From Odobenus rosmarus divergens (taxonomy: Eukaryota; Chordata; Mammalia; Carnivora; Odobenidae): a stretch of DNA of 64,000 nt. The notes beneath the pieces were generated by a model. The model made no database searches. It was not told the origin of the DNA and was given only the letters and a program-made list of their open reading frames with translations. Positions 11,247-21,605 of this stretch are shown here, piece after piece; position 1 is the first letter of the stretch, and every line of letters starts with the position of its first letter. Both the position numbers and the translations under genes were made by a program. Where the stretch lies: positions 3,460,480 through 3,524,479 of the forward strand of contig NW_004450459.1 of assembly GCF_000321225.1 (NCBI RefSeq), read 5' to 3'.

Positions 11247-11725
11247 ATCGTTTGGTGTACTGCCATGGTTCTATCTTATTACTGAGCAAGGCAGTAGTTT
11301 TCTAAAATATGCTTTTGTTCAAAATCTTAATTCTTAATTCCTTCATGAGACCATCTTTTTGGATTAGTGTAGAATGTTGCCAACACTCCTAAGATAATAA
11401 ATTGTGTTCAGTAGTCATTATTGCAGTATTATGCTTTGATGATGAAGGTTTTAGATTCCAAAATAAGTGGTATGACCTCATGAAGGGATTTCCAGTAGCA
11501 GACAAGGGCTAGTGTGAGCCACTTGAAACAAGGAATAGAGACAGAAATTCCAGCAAGTAGGGGAAATTTTAGAAGAGATGAGTAGGCAAAGACAGTAAGG
11601 TGAACATTTGCAAAGAGGGTAAATGCAATGAGAAGACAGGAAGAGATAAGCATTAGGAAATAATAACAAAAAATAGAATAGGGAAATGGAGAATTAGTAA
11701 AATATTTGCTTAGGAGAATGTTGTA
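11247..11725. other. Unassigned sequence
   Basis: No repeat identified. The antisense 74- and 63-codon ORFs here overlap each other in different frames and show no domain. Confidence 0.45.
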
Positions 11726-11729
11726 CTCA

Positions 11730-12000
11730 TTTCATTTAACAACATTTATTGATTGCCCACTCTGTGACGGGCTCTGTGGGAACACAGCTGTGAATAAAAC
11801 ATTACTTCAGAACCAACAGTCCGGTGTGGAAGACAGGTTAAAAAATAATGAGGATTCAATGTGTTAAGCTCTGTAATAAGGGTATAAAAATGCTGTGGGA
11901 AGACACTGGAAAGAGTAATTAATTCTCACATGGGAATTAAGAAAGCATTCAGAGGATGGCATTTGACCCTCCATTCCAAAATAAAGAGCAAAGATTATTT
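11730..12000 (-). mobile_element. L2 3' fragment (antisense)
   Basis: CATTTAACAACATTTATTGATTGCCCACTCTGTGACGGGCTCTGTGGGAACACAGCTGTGAATAAAACA follows the antisense L2 3' pattern (caacaaatatttattgagcacctactatgtgc...cagcagtgaacaaaaca), then GAAGACAGGTTAAAAAATAATGAGG. Diverged. Confidence 0.7.
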
Positions 12001-14700
12001 GAGGATAATCATTGAGTAAATAATATATTCTTAAAATTTATTACTATTTTGTACTTACTAAAGACTCCTAAATTTAGAGTGATCTCTATTAATTTAATGA
12101 TCTCTATTCTAATTTCATATGGATGTAAAAATTAGTTTTAAAACAACAGTTATTGTACACTATCCACATTGTGTCTGATTCTTTAGATGGAAAAATAATC
12201 TTGAAAGATGGATTTCTCTATATAATTCTTACGAAGATGTTTGACCAAATTTCCCATAAATTGGCCTAAAAATCACTCACTTCTCTTTCAAGAGTTAGAA
12301 AATTTACTTCTCTCAAAAATAAGGTTAGTTTCATTTGAATGTAACAACTCTGAGGTCGTTACTGCAATCAATCCAACATAATTCTAATTAATGCAGTTTT
12401 AATATAAAGTGATTTAATACCATGGTAGCTTTGAAGATAATTGAGCAAATGATAAAAATACTAAAAGATAAAGAAGTCATCATATAGTTAATGCCTAGCA
12501 CCGTGCCTGGCAGGCTGCAAATGTTTCCTGATGAAATAAATAAATTATATCAACATGAACAATTTAATCATTTAAAATGAATTTACTAAATTGGTCAAAC
12601 CACTTACTGAAATGAATTGACCATTTGTCTGAGTAACTCAAATATCTAGTCAGATCCTGCAGTCAAAATAATTTCCCATGTAGATGAAGATTTAGTCTTT
12701 ATCCCCGAGTAGAAAATAAGCACTGACAATAATTAACATTAATGGAGTCTCAGAGTGCGGGAAGGAGAAAAGCTCAAGTCCTTTCTGAATAACAGCAGTC
12801 ATTGGTTCTCTCGTCTTCACCAGTACTTTACTGGTTTAAAAACTGTTGAATTTCATCTGCCAACTTACATGTGAATAACAGTAGTAGGCAATATGCTGAA
12901 TTTTCCCCTTGATGAGAGCAAAACAAAGGAAAAACACGCAGGAGTTCTTGTGAACACAAAACTAACACAGAACAGGAAGTATAATATATAAGGATGGGGA
13001 AGATGCTAGCATCTCCCTTTGTATAATTCAATGCCTGTTTTCTTCACAAAAGAAGATACTATGACAAATTCAAAACTCCCTTTGAAATCGAAACCTAAAT
13101 GCTTCAACCCGCACTTAAAAATTTGTCCTCCAAGTTCCTTTTGGAGCAAGAAAATCGAGTCCTGAGCTGCCACTTTTTTCCAAATTGTTTTTAAGTTTCC
13201 CGGAAGACATAGTAAAAGGTGGGGAGGGGGACCATTTTCCAGAAATGACACCAATTTGAATAATTTTACTTTGCTGTTGTTTAAAATGAATGGTTGTTTA
13301 AAAGATAACACGAGGGTCTCTTGCAGGGAGGATGCTGAGAAGTGAAAGTTGCCTGTCAGAAGATGGTCTTACTACTACCCTAATATCAAACAGCTCCTTC
13401 GGAAAACAGAAAAATAGCATAAAAATACATGTGTTTGGTAACAGGACCATATTTCCTTCTAAACTTTAGTAAAAAAAGGTTTATTCCATCCGTGATTTCA
13501 AAACTCTCTCAATGTTTTGAAACTTTAAAAAATATATTTGTAACACATATTTATTTATATGTTCCTTTTGTTCTGCCATCATACTCAAGAGTTCGAGCAG
13601 GAAGGGGTAGGACTCTTATTCTTTGTTCTGACAAGAAGCAGATCTATGACCTACACAAAGCAGGTCAGTCACGTTTGCACAATACCCTATTAGCTGCCTT
13701 CCCACAGGTACAGGTTAATGATTGTAGGATTCATGGTGCAAGCAACAGAATGTACGGGCTGTCTGGAGGGAAAAGGAAATTGTTGGAAGAATATAAAATC
13801 TGCAAACTGGAGAGAAGTGGTTCTGAAAAATGTGAGACCCAAAGGGATTCTGGAAGTTAGGTGGCATGAACATAGTTGCCAAGACACTAACATTGCAAGC
13901 AATTGGACCTTCACTGCCAGAGCACACCACACCTTCATTCAAAGCCCTTCCACTGCTAGTTCTGTCTGCCCGCTGGTGGGGAGAGGGGAATTTTCCCACC
14001 CAGCTTCCATAACAGAGGTGAGTTACTGGGTCCCACTCACACAATGCCCAGTGTGGTCGTTCTAAAAAGGAAGGCAGATCTTAGATGCTGAAGAGAAACA
14101 AAGAAGAAAGTAAAAGAAAAGTGTCTATGGTATTGTTATTGTTACCTTCTCTAAAAGGTGTAAGGTATGAAGATAAGACCAAGAGATACAAAAGCCTTCT
14201 CTTTTTGATTCACCTGATCATCTTCCAGAGCCCTCCAACCTTGTATGAATTATGGAGGATAATTTAAATGACTGCAGGGCATTTGAACGTCTTAGATGAA
14301 AAACAGTTTTCAAAGTATCATTTCAGTTAACTGGAATTTCAATAAAACCTCAAACATAATCTATTTACCCACATTTTATAAATGACATGGCACTAAACTG
14401 GCAGATAAAATGTGAAAGAAGCAATAAACTAACAGATGTTCTGTAAACATGGTATTCATATATTTGAAAAGGTACAAAATGACTGAGTGTGGAAGATCAT
14501 TGTCATTGAAATAAATCTCTGATTTGTAGACAAAAAAAGATGGAAACATGAAGAGGTTAAAATCCCAGGCTAAATACCTTATAATAAATAGCATAGCAGT
14601 CCAAATTACTTCATAATAGATAAAATAAAACAAAAATCTGGTACCGCTAGAGTCCTTTGGAATTAAGCAGAAAGGAAATCAACCCATAGAAATAATTCTC
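12001..14700. other. Unassigned sequence, repeat-poor
   Basis: A short L2/MIR-like 3' end (GCCTAGCACCGTGCCTGGCAGG) occurs at about 12490-12545. At 13429-14065 there are several overlapping ORFs (up to 143 codons) on both strands, without recognisable domains or splice structure. Otherwise unassigned. Because it is poor in recognisable repeats it is a reasonable place to look for conserved non-coding sequence. Confidence 0.45.
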
Positions 14701-14704
14701 AAAC

Positions 14705-14725
14705 TTTTTTTTTTTTTTTTTTTTT
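14705..14725 (+). repeat. Poly-T (21)
   Basis: Uninterrupted T run of 21 immediately before an L2 fragment. It could be the tail of an antisense insertion whose body I cannot recognise. Confidence 0.9.
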
Positions 14726-14739
14726 AATCTAATGGCACC

Positions 14740-15345
14740 TAAGAAGTGCTCCAGTTGCCTGAGTTTGAAAATCTCTGCCCAGGATGTAAAAGTCTGTATT
14801 CAAATCCATTCTCCACACAGGAACCAAAGTGAACTTTCTAAAACACAAATCAGATCATCTCATTCCCCCTCCTTAAAACCCTCCAATATTTTCTTATGCC
14901 ACTTGGGATATACGTCAAAGCACACATGAGAGAATCCAGTACCCTCTGCCGTCTCTTCCTGAAACCTCACCTCTAGCCGTTCTTCCCTTTGTTTTGTTTC
15001 CTGGACTCACTGGCATTTTAGTTTCTTGAGCCACCCCAAGTTCTTTCCTACTTCAGGACCTTTGCACCTCCTGTTTTCTTTGCTTACAATGTTCTTGCTT
15101 CTTTCTGACCTTCCCTTCTCATGGAGAGTTTCTTCTCAACCATCTGATCTCAGCTTAAATGAATACAACCCCCCCCAAAATTAACAAAATGTAAAACTCT
15201 ATTTATTTATTGTCCCTCACCCCCACAGGACTATATACATCTTGAGGGTAGTGAACAGGTCTTTTTTTCCTCCCTGTACATTTCACAATATCTGGCATGT
15301 AGCAGGCTTTCAGTTAATATTGGTTGTACAAATTAATGAGTTTTT
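14740..15345 (+). mobile_element. L2 3' half fragment
   Basis: Sense L2: CAAATCCATTCTCCACACAG, AAACACAAATCAGATCATCTCATTCCCCC, TTAAAACCCTCCAATATTTTC, CAGGACCTTTGCACCTCCTG and ATATCTGGCATGTAGCAGGC in the expected order. About 600 bp, without an intact frame. Confidence 0.85.
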
Positions 15346-15599
15346 AATAAATATTTCATCCTATCATTTTCTACTTTTCAAAAAGGTCGGTTGTTTTATA
15401 TAGTATTTAATTATTATCCTATTCATACATTTTTGGATTTCATTTTATGATTCGTTTGAATTCTTTTAAACAGATGAGATTAAAGTATGAACTGTCAAGT
15501 TCACCAAGGCAAACTAATTGGCTGCAGTTTCAGACTAAGGAAATGTCCTACAATTAGGACAGAACTTTTAATAGTATAGGAGCTAAGAGAGGAGCCCAA

Positions 15600-15800
15600 G
15601 GAGACAGGCGGATTGGGTTGGAATCTGGACTGAAATATGTACTCGTGAGCTGTGTTATCCTAAACAAGTTACTCTGACACTCAACTTCCTAATCTGAAAT
15701 CTGGGAGAAATAATCCCCTCACTGGGCTGAGATGAAGATTAAATAAAATGCCATAGAGAAAGCATCTGAAATAACACCTGACGTATGGTGAGCAATTATT
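15600..15800 (+). mobile_element. MIR
   Basis: GGAATCTGGACTGAAATATGTACTCGTGAGCTGTGTTATCCTAAACAAGTTACTCTGACACTCAACTTCCTAATCTGAAATCTGGG tracks the MIR core (tgtgtgaccttgggcaagttacttaacctct...). It ends AAGATTAAATAAAATGCCATAG. Confidence 0.75.
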
Positions 15801-17225
15801 CTTCTTACCCAAGTAAAATCCCCAAGTTCAGTGGACTTTAGTACATTGAAAATTGCAACATTTTTCATAATCATTAGACCTTGACCCTTCCTAGTTGCTT
15901 GCCAAGTTGCCCTAGTGATGAAAATCATTTTAGCGTCTGTGTTATGCTCTTTCTGACCCCATGCCAAAAAAACCTTTGGTTATATGGAACTTCATCAGTT
16001 ACTTCAGGGTATCTGCCTTAGCCAGCTATTCTGATCGGTTTCCAACTTTAACATATTTTGGTTATTTGAAATGTTGGATTCAACATTTTTTAAAAAGAAA
16101 TTGGACCTGATCTGCACCTGGCATTGTTTATTACTCCAGATTATTTGAATCACATCCAATTTCAAACCCCCATCTGTAAAAAGTTCTGGCAAGCAGAGAA
16201 AAAAATTATATGGAACTATTACTTGTTATATTATGCTTTCTTCTCCCCTGAGCCCTTATTCCTATATTCCATGGCATAATTTCAAAGTTATTTGGAACAC
16301 AATATTGGTCTAATGATTGCCTACTCATTGTTATCAAATATTTTGGGGGAAAGAAATACTTTTATAATAAAAAAGTGAAAGAAATAGATTTAAAGATGCT
16401 TTTATGAAAAATGAAATGGCTCATTACCTGAACTTTTAGCAGATGATGCTGTTATTAAAGTCATATACAGAACAACGCATGTACATTAATAGCCCCTTGT
16501 AATCCTTGTCAGCCAAAGTCCTATAATTATTGCTCCTTCCTTTCAAATACTCTGGAGCCCACCTTTAGCTTATTATAGTCCTAGTCTATATGCGCAAACT
16601 ACAAATGCTTCAGCTGTTTCTACCAGGAGCTTATGAGCAACATTATTAAGCAAAACACTGTTGTTCAGTGTGCCCAAACTTAAAAAATACCCATAAGTAA
16701 TTTTTACTTGTGTGTAGAAAAGAAAGTTACAGAGCCATAGAATGTGGACTTGAGTGGGATCTTGAAAATATTCTAGCTTAACCTCCTTCCCAAAGCTGGA
16801 GACTTCTGTGCAAAGCACTCAGAGCTTACAACATCGCTCACTCTGTCTCTGCATATCTTTACTAATGGTCTTATTCGGGTTTAATTAGGTTCAAATGTGC
16901 CTCCCTGAAAAGGGAGAGCTTCACAGCATACATCTCATCCTTTTCCTATGTGAAAAGACCACAATCATATCACCCCTTCTCCCACAACATAGTTTAGGGT
17001 TTGAAACATTAAATTTATCATCTTCAAAAAGAATTTGGACTTACTTTGCACCCCTTAAGTTTCTATTTCCACGGTCTAAATATTTTTAGGTCCTTTTGTT
17101 GGTGGGGGGTTCATTCATAACTAAGAATGTACTTTCGGTCTCTCACTTAAGAAATGGAGTTCCAGAAATCAAATCTCTTTGGGCTAATTTTATTCTTCAT
17201 TTATTTTTAGAATTCAGTAATGTTA
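15801..17225. other. Unassigned AT-rich sequence
   Basis: ORFs of up to 82 codons on either strand look like chance. No repeat family is recognised. Confidence 0.45.
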
Positions 17226-17230
17226 GAGCC

Positions 17231-17895
17231 TGTACTGGGTTGAGTGTCAACCCCCAAAAAGGTATATATATAACCTAATTCATGAAACTTGTGAATGTGA
17301 CCTTTGGAAAAGGGGGTCTTTGCAGATATAATTAAGGATCTGGAGTTGAGGTCAGCCAGGATTTAGAGTGGGCCCTCAATCCAATGACAGGTATCTTTAA
17401 AAATATATATTTATTTATTGATTTGAGAGAGAGATTGCAAGTGAGTGAGCACTTGGGGGGTGGGGGTGGGGGGAGGGGCAGAGGGAGAGAGAGAATCTCA
17501 AGCAGACTCCCCGCTGAGTGCGGAGCCCGACATAGGGCTTGATCCCATGACCCTAAGATCGTGACCTGAGCCAAAGTCAAGAGTCAGAGGCTTAACTGAC
17601 TGAGCCACCCAGGTGTCCCCCAGTCCTTGAAAGAGACACACAGAGAAGAGACATACTCAGAGAAGGCCACCAGAAGATAGGGGCTGAAATTGGGGTGATG
17701 GTACCACAAGCCAATGGGAGCCTAGAGCCACCAGAAACTTGAAGAGGTGAGAAAGAATTCTCCCCTAAACATTCAGAGAGAAGGTAACTTTATTTCCAAC
17801 TTCTGAACTCCAGAACTATAAGAAAATAAATTTCTGTTGTTATCAGCCACCTCATCTGTGGTAATTTGTCATGGCAGTCCTAGGGAAATGATAGA
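17231..17895 (+). mobile_element. MLT1-type LTR (ERVL-MaLR), solo, split by SINE
   Basis: Begins TGTACTGGGTTGAGTGTCAACCCCCAAAA, with CTGTGAATGTGACC, TTTGCAGATATAATTAAGGATC and GTGGGCCCTCAATCCAATGA. It ends AATAAATTTCTGTTGTTATCAGCCAC...GGTAATTTGTCATGGCAGTCCTAGG. This is the standard MLT1 order for a solo LTR without internal sequence. Flanking GAGCC (17226-17230) and GAGCT (17896-17900) look like a mutated 5-bp retroviral-type duplication. An antisense Can-SINE interrupts it at 17401-17620. It encodes nothing. Confidence 0.88.
17401..17620 (-). mobile_element. Old Can-SINE (antisense) in MLT1
   Basis: TATTTATTTATTGATTTGAGAGAGAG start, CTTGATCCCATGACCCTAAGATCGTGACC middle, ACTGAGCCACCCAGGTGTCCCC end. 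The target duplication is degraded (about CAGGTATCTTTAA at 17388-17400 and CAGTCCTTGAAA at 17621-17632), fitting an older insertion. It carries a very G-rich insert at 17455-17478. Confidence 0.93.
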
Positions 17896-18411
17896 GAGCT
17901 GTCTCTCATTCTGCATCCCCAAATCTGTTCAACAGAGTAGCTGTTTTTGTCTCAGAATATCTTTACCTTCCCCTTCCCCTGGTTTTCCTTTAAGATTCAT
18001 TTATTTGTAATTTTTAATCTTGCTTTTAATGCTTACTATGGGGGAAGATCCGAGAGATCCCCTTGGATTCCAGATGCTGACTAAAGCTCGGGTGGATCCG
18101 GAAGACCGTAGGCGCGTTCCCTTTGTGTCATACGATGTGAAACACTCATGAACTGAAGACGCTTAGGAGAACCCTAAAGTTTAAAAATAGGAACAAATGT
18201 CATATCACAGGCTCATTTCTTCCTGTGTTTTTTTTTTTTCTTCTCCCTTAATTATGCTCCTGCCACTAATGACAAAAAGGGGGTTGTTAGACGAGGACAT
18301 TGTGATATTGTGCAAAAGGGGAAAACAAATGTGTGACCACAGACACAAATACACACAATTTTATATACAACTTTATGGATCACACATAGGCAATGTAAGA
18401 GTCAGCAGCCC
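17896..18411. other. Unassigned sequence with a small CpG cluster
   Basis: About ten CpGs fall between 18047 and 18165 (for example CTCGGGTGGATCCGGAAGACC and GGCGCGTTCCC), far more than the surroundings. Possibly a relatively recent DNA-transposon or LTR remnant, but no family is recognised. Confidence 0.45.
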
Positions 18412-18873
18412 CGTATTGGTTTGCTAGAGCTGTCATAACAAAGTACTACTATAAATTGGGCGGCTTCAACAACAATGAGTTATTTCTCACAGTTCTGGAG
18501 GCTGGACATCCAAGATCAGAGTGTCAGCAGGCTTGATTCCTTTGAAAGCTGAGAGGGTAATCTGTGCTTGCCTTGCCCCAATTTCTGGCAGTCTGCAGGC
18601 AATCTTTGGCATTCCTTGGCTTGAGAAGCACCAGCCCAGTCTCTGCCTGCGTCTTCACAAGGCGTCCCCCATATGTGCTAGCTGCAAATCTCCCCTCTTT
18701 ATAAGGACACCCATTGTATTGGATGAAGGTCCACCCTATTTCAGTAAGACCTCATCTTAACTCATTACTTCTGCAATGACCCTATTTCCAAATAAAGGTC
18801 ATATTTTGAAGTACTAGGGTTTAGGACTTCCACATATGAATTTTGGGGTGGCATAATTTAACCCACAATAGCA
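18412..18873 (-). mobile_element. MLT1A-type LTR (ERVL-MaLR), antisense solo LTR
   Basis: CGTATTGGTTTGCTAGAGCTGTCATAACAAAGTAC, TTATTTCTCACAGTTCTGGAGGCTGG, CCAAGATCAGAGTGTC, TTATAAGGACACCCATTGTATTGGATGA and CATATGAATTTTGGGGTGGCATAATTTAACCCACAAT appear in the order of an antisense MLT1A/MLT1A0 LTR. It lies about 500 bp from the plus-strand MLT1 and in opposite orientation, so they are independent insertions. Confidence 0.85.
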
Positions 18874-19034
18874 CCCCAAATGAATTACTCTTGAGGAGTG
18901 TACTGAATGTTTGGAAATGTGGTCATTGTCATATGAAGTGGAAAAATTGTGTCATGATTTCTACTCTCAAAGAAATTCCTTGAATGGACATGTGAAACAA
19001 TGACTGAAAAATTAAGATCATTTAATTTGTGGGG

Positions 19035-19515
19035 CATGAAGGCAAATACTGTAATACTCCACTTATATGTAATATCTAAAGTAGTCAAATTCATGGAAAC
19101 AAAAAGTAGAATGGTGGTTCCCAAGGGCCGGGGGAGGCATTAAAGGGAGGTTTTTAATGGGTGTAGAGTTTCAGTTTTGCAAGACAAAAAAGCTCTGATG
19201 ATCTGTTTCACAACAGTGCAAGTATATTTAACACTGCCGAATTGTACACTTAAAAATGGTTAAGACAGGATGCCTGGGTGCCTCAGTCGGTTAAGCGTGT
19301 GCCTTCAGCTCAGGTCATGATCCCAGGGTCCTGGGGTCGAATCCCACATGGGGCTCCTTGCTCCGCGGGGAGCCTGCTTCTCCCTCTGCCTGCCGCTCTC
19401 CCTGTTTGTGCTCTCTCTCTCTCTGATTTAACAAAAAAAAAAAAAAAAAATGGTTAAGATGATAAATATTGTTGTATGTTTTTACAACATTAAAAAATAA
19501 AAAATAAAAAATAAA
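19035..19515 (+). mobile_element. L1 3'UTR (L1MB/L1MA-like), split by SINE
   Basis: CTCCACTTATATGTAATATCTAAAGTAGTCAAATTCATGGAAAC, AGTAGAATGGTGGTTCCC, GGTGTAGAGTTTCAGTTTTGCAAGA and GAATTGTACACTTAAAAATGGTTAAGA are hallmark words of this 3'UTR. It ends in an AATAAAAAATAAA-rich tail. A Can-SINE sits in the terminal AAAAATGGTTAAGA. Confidence 0.88.
19266..19445 (+). mobile_element. Can-SINE in L1 3'UTR
   Basis: AGGATGCCTGGGTGCCTCAGTCGGTTAAGCG head, GGGGTCGAATCCCACATGGGGC B-box region and an A-tail. A 14-bp duplication, AAAAATGGTTAAGA, lies at 19252-19265 and 19446-19459. Confidence 0.96.
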
Positions 19516-19955
19516 TAAAATAACCAAAGCAAAGAACTGAGTAGATGGGTTCAAGAACAAATTCGACATACACTCTAAAGTATGAAGAGAAAATAGTAAG
19601 AATGACAAAAAATAAGTGTTCATGACAGTCACAAAAGCCAAGAAAAGATTGAGAAAATACTAAAGGCCAGAGGCAACTGAAGAGAAATCACTCCCAACTT
19701 CAAGGTAGATCCTAAATCAGAAAAAGGATATTAGTGAAAAATGGAATAAAATTAATTTTTTAAAATAAAAATAAAATCATACTTTATTTAATAATATTAT
19801 TCCAAAGTTACTTTCCTGTTCTTGATAATTGTATGATGTTAACATTAGAGGGAAAGGGGATTAGAGCTATAAGCACCTCCTTTGACCTATTTTTGCACCA
19901 TGATCTATAAATCTAAGGTTCATAATAAGAATAATAATAATAAAAGACATTAGAA
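19516..19955. other. Unassigned AT-rich sequence
   Basis: Includes AATAATAATAATAA runs near 19925-19942. No other element is recognised. Confidence 0.45.
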
Positions 19956-19959
19956 AAGG

Positions 19960-20165
19960 CACTTGCAGTGCAGTATAAACTCGTAGTGTTACCACTTACC
20001 AGCCGTGTGACTCTGAAAAAGTTACTTACCGTCTCTGGTACTCGTGTTTCTCATACGTAGGCTGGAGATTCTACCAGCATATTCTTCACATGGTTGTTAT
20101 GAAAATTAAGTGAGTTCATATTAGTAAAGTGCCTGGCATAGAAAAAGTTCTATAGAAGTGATAGA
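19960..20165 (+). mobile_element. MIR
   Basis: CACTTACCAGCCGTGTGACTCTGAAAAAGTTACTTACCGTCTCTGG, TGGTTGTTATGAAAATTAAGTGAGTTCATA and AAAGTGCCTGGCATAG follow the MIR consensus order over nearly its full length. Confidence 0.85.
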
Positions 20166-21420
20166 TAAAAAACAAATTATTGCTAAGGAGTGTTGGCTAG
20201 TTAAGAATACAATTAGGTGGACTCGCAATTGATTAATAGAATATCCAAGCCTCTGAAGAGAAAGCAAAGGAGAAACAAATCATCAAGAAGAGGCTTGGCT
20301 TTGGACAAAATAAATGATACATTTTCCCACTGAGGCCAGAGGAAAGAGGGTAGTATGGACATAGAATAATGCATATTACCGGAAATAGGAAGTCAAAGGA
20401 CTTGGCTACCTAAGAGATGCTTTATTTTTTATAAAATAGAAAGCAGGATTCTTAACTAAAAATGAAAGATGGAAGGAGTTAAAGCAGTTACCTGTGTATG
20501 TTTGTAGTTGGGACAAGGGAAACTTTGGGGAAAGAAAGAAGTCAGGTGATCCTCATAGACATGCTGATAGCCAAACCCCTTGTAAACAGACTGATGATCT
20601 TTGCTAGAAGAAGAGCGCCTATCTCTGGGCTTATTTTAACAGGATATTCCTATTTTAGGATTGCTCATGATAAAGGGACCTAGGTTGAATAGATTTATGA
20701 AGCATGGTTCTCTGGAAAATGTCATGCAAGCAAAGTAACTATCTGGAATACAAAATGAAGGTATTTCGTAACCTAAATGTTCCTACTATATAAGGTAATA
20801 ACCCATGAGTGTTTCTTGGAGACCTCATCTATTACTCTGGACCACACAGTGAATGTGTAACACAGGAATGATGGACCATGAGAGCTGTGCAGGATATCTT
20901 AGACCTCTCCATGCTTCCCCTGTGCCTCTTGATTACTTGTATTCTTGAAAGTATTAGTAAAGCTTGATACTTGAGATAGTTATGTGAGCCAATTTGGCAA
21001 TCAAATCCTTTTGAGTTAGCTAAATGAACAGGAAATGGCAGAGCAGGAGGCTTAAGGAATTTAAGTTTGGAGTAGAGAAGGGAGCTGACAAAGGACACAC
21101 CACTGGGTAGTGTTGAAGACCCAGCTAAGACTAGAGACAATGAACGGGTAGTGACACCAGTTCTCACCAACACAGGATGTCTCCAGTAGTGCTCAGCAGC
21201 CCGAAGGTAAGAAAAGAGAAGGTAGATGGTTTGGCTAATGGACTCGGATCTAAGGGTGGCAGTAGCTGATGAGACTGGAAAAGAAAGGAATTGAGGGCAC
21301 TAGGGAAAAGAGAGAGAATGTGTGTGTGAGAGAGAGAGGTTAAAGTATTACCAGATAAAAGTGGAATATGCAAGGGAGTAGGAATGTATGAGCTGGATGG
21401 CATAGGCTATGGAGCACCTA
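20166..21420. other. Unassigned; purine-rich second half
   Basis: The section from about 21000 is A/G-rich on this strand. It contains CTCCAGTAGTGCTCAGCAGCCCG at about 21180, which recurs in a similar form at about 36596. The overall look resembles antisense CR1/L2-clade LINE sequence, but I cannot name it. Confidence 0.4.
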
Positions 21421-21424
21421 GCCT

Positions 21425-21605
21425 GATTTGAATCATTGTCCTCCCCTTCTCTTAAGCCATTTACTTAACCTCTCTGTCTCAATGTCCTCCTGTGTGCAAT
21501 GGGATGAGAATTCCTACTCATGGGAACTTCAATACGGTTGAAACAAGATAATGTGTGTAAAGGCACTTAGGACACTGTAAGTGCACAGTAAATTGTGATT
21601 TATGT
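21425..21605 (+). mobile_element. MIR
   Basis: CTTAAGCCATTTACTTAACCTCTCTGTCTCAATGTCCTCCTGTGTGCAATGGGATGAG followed by AAGATAATGTGTGTAAAGGCACTTAGGACACTGTAAGTGCACAGTAAAT matches the MIR core and 3' part. Confidence 0.82.

Noticed and set aside
13429..14065. Cluster of ORFs of 82-143 codons on both strands as a possible gene
   Set aside because: They overlap in several frames and on both strands, with no domain and no consistent splice pattern. The cluster reflects a local lack of stop codons.
17231..18873. An intact endogenous retrovirus between the two LTRs
   Set aside because: The LTRs are in opposite orientation, of different subtypes, and the 500 bp between them has no gag-, pol- or env-like coding sequence.
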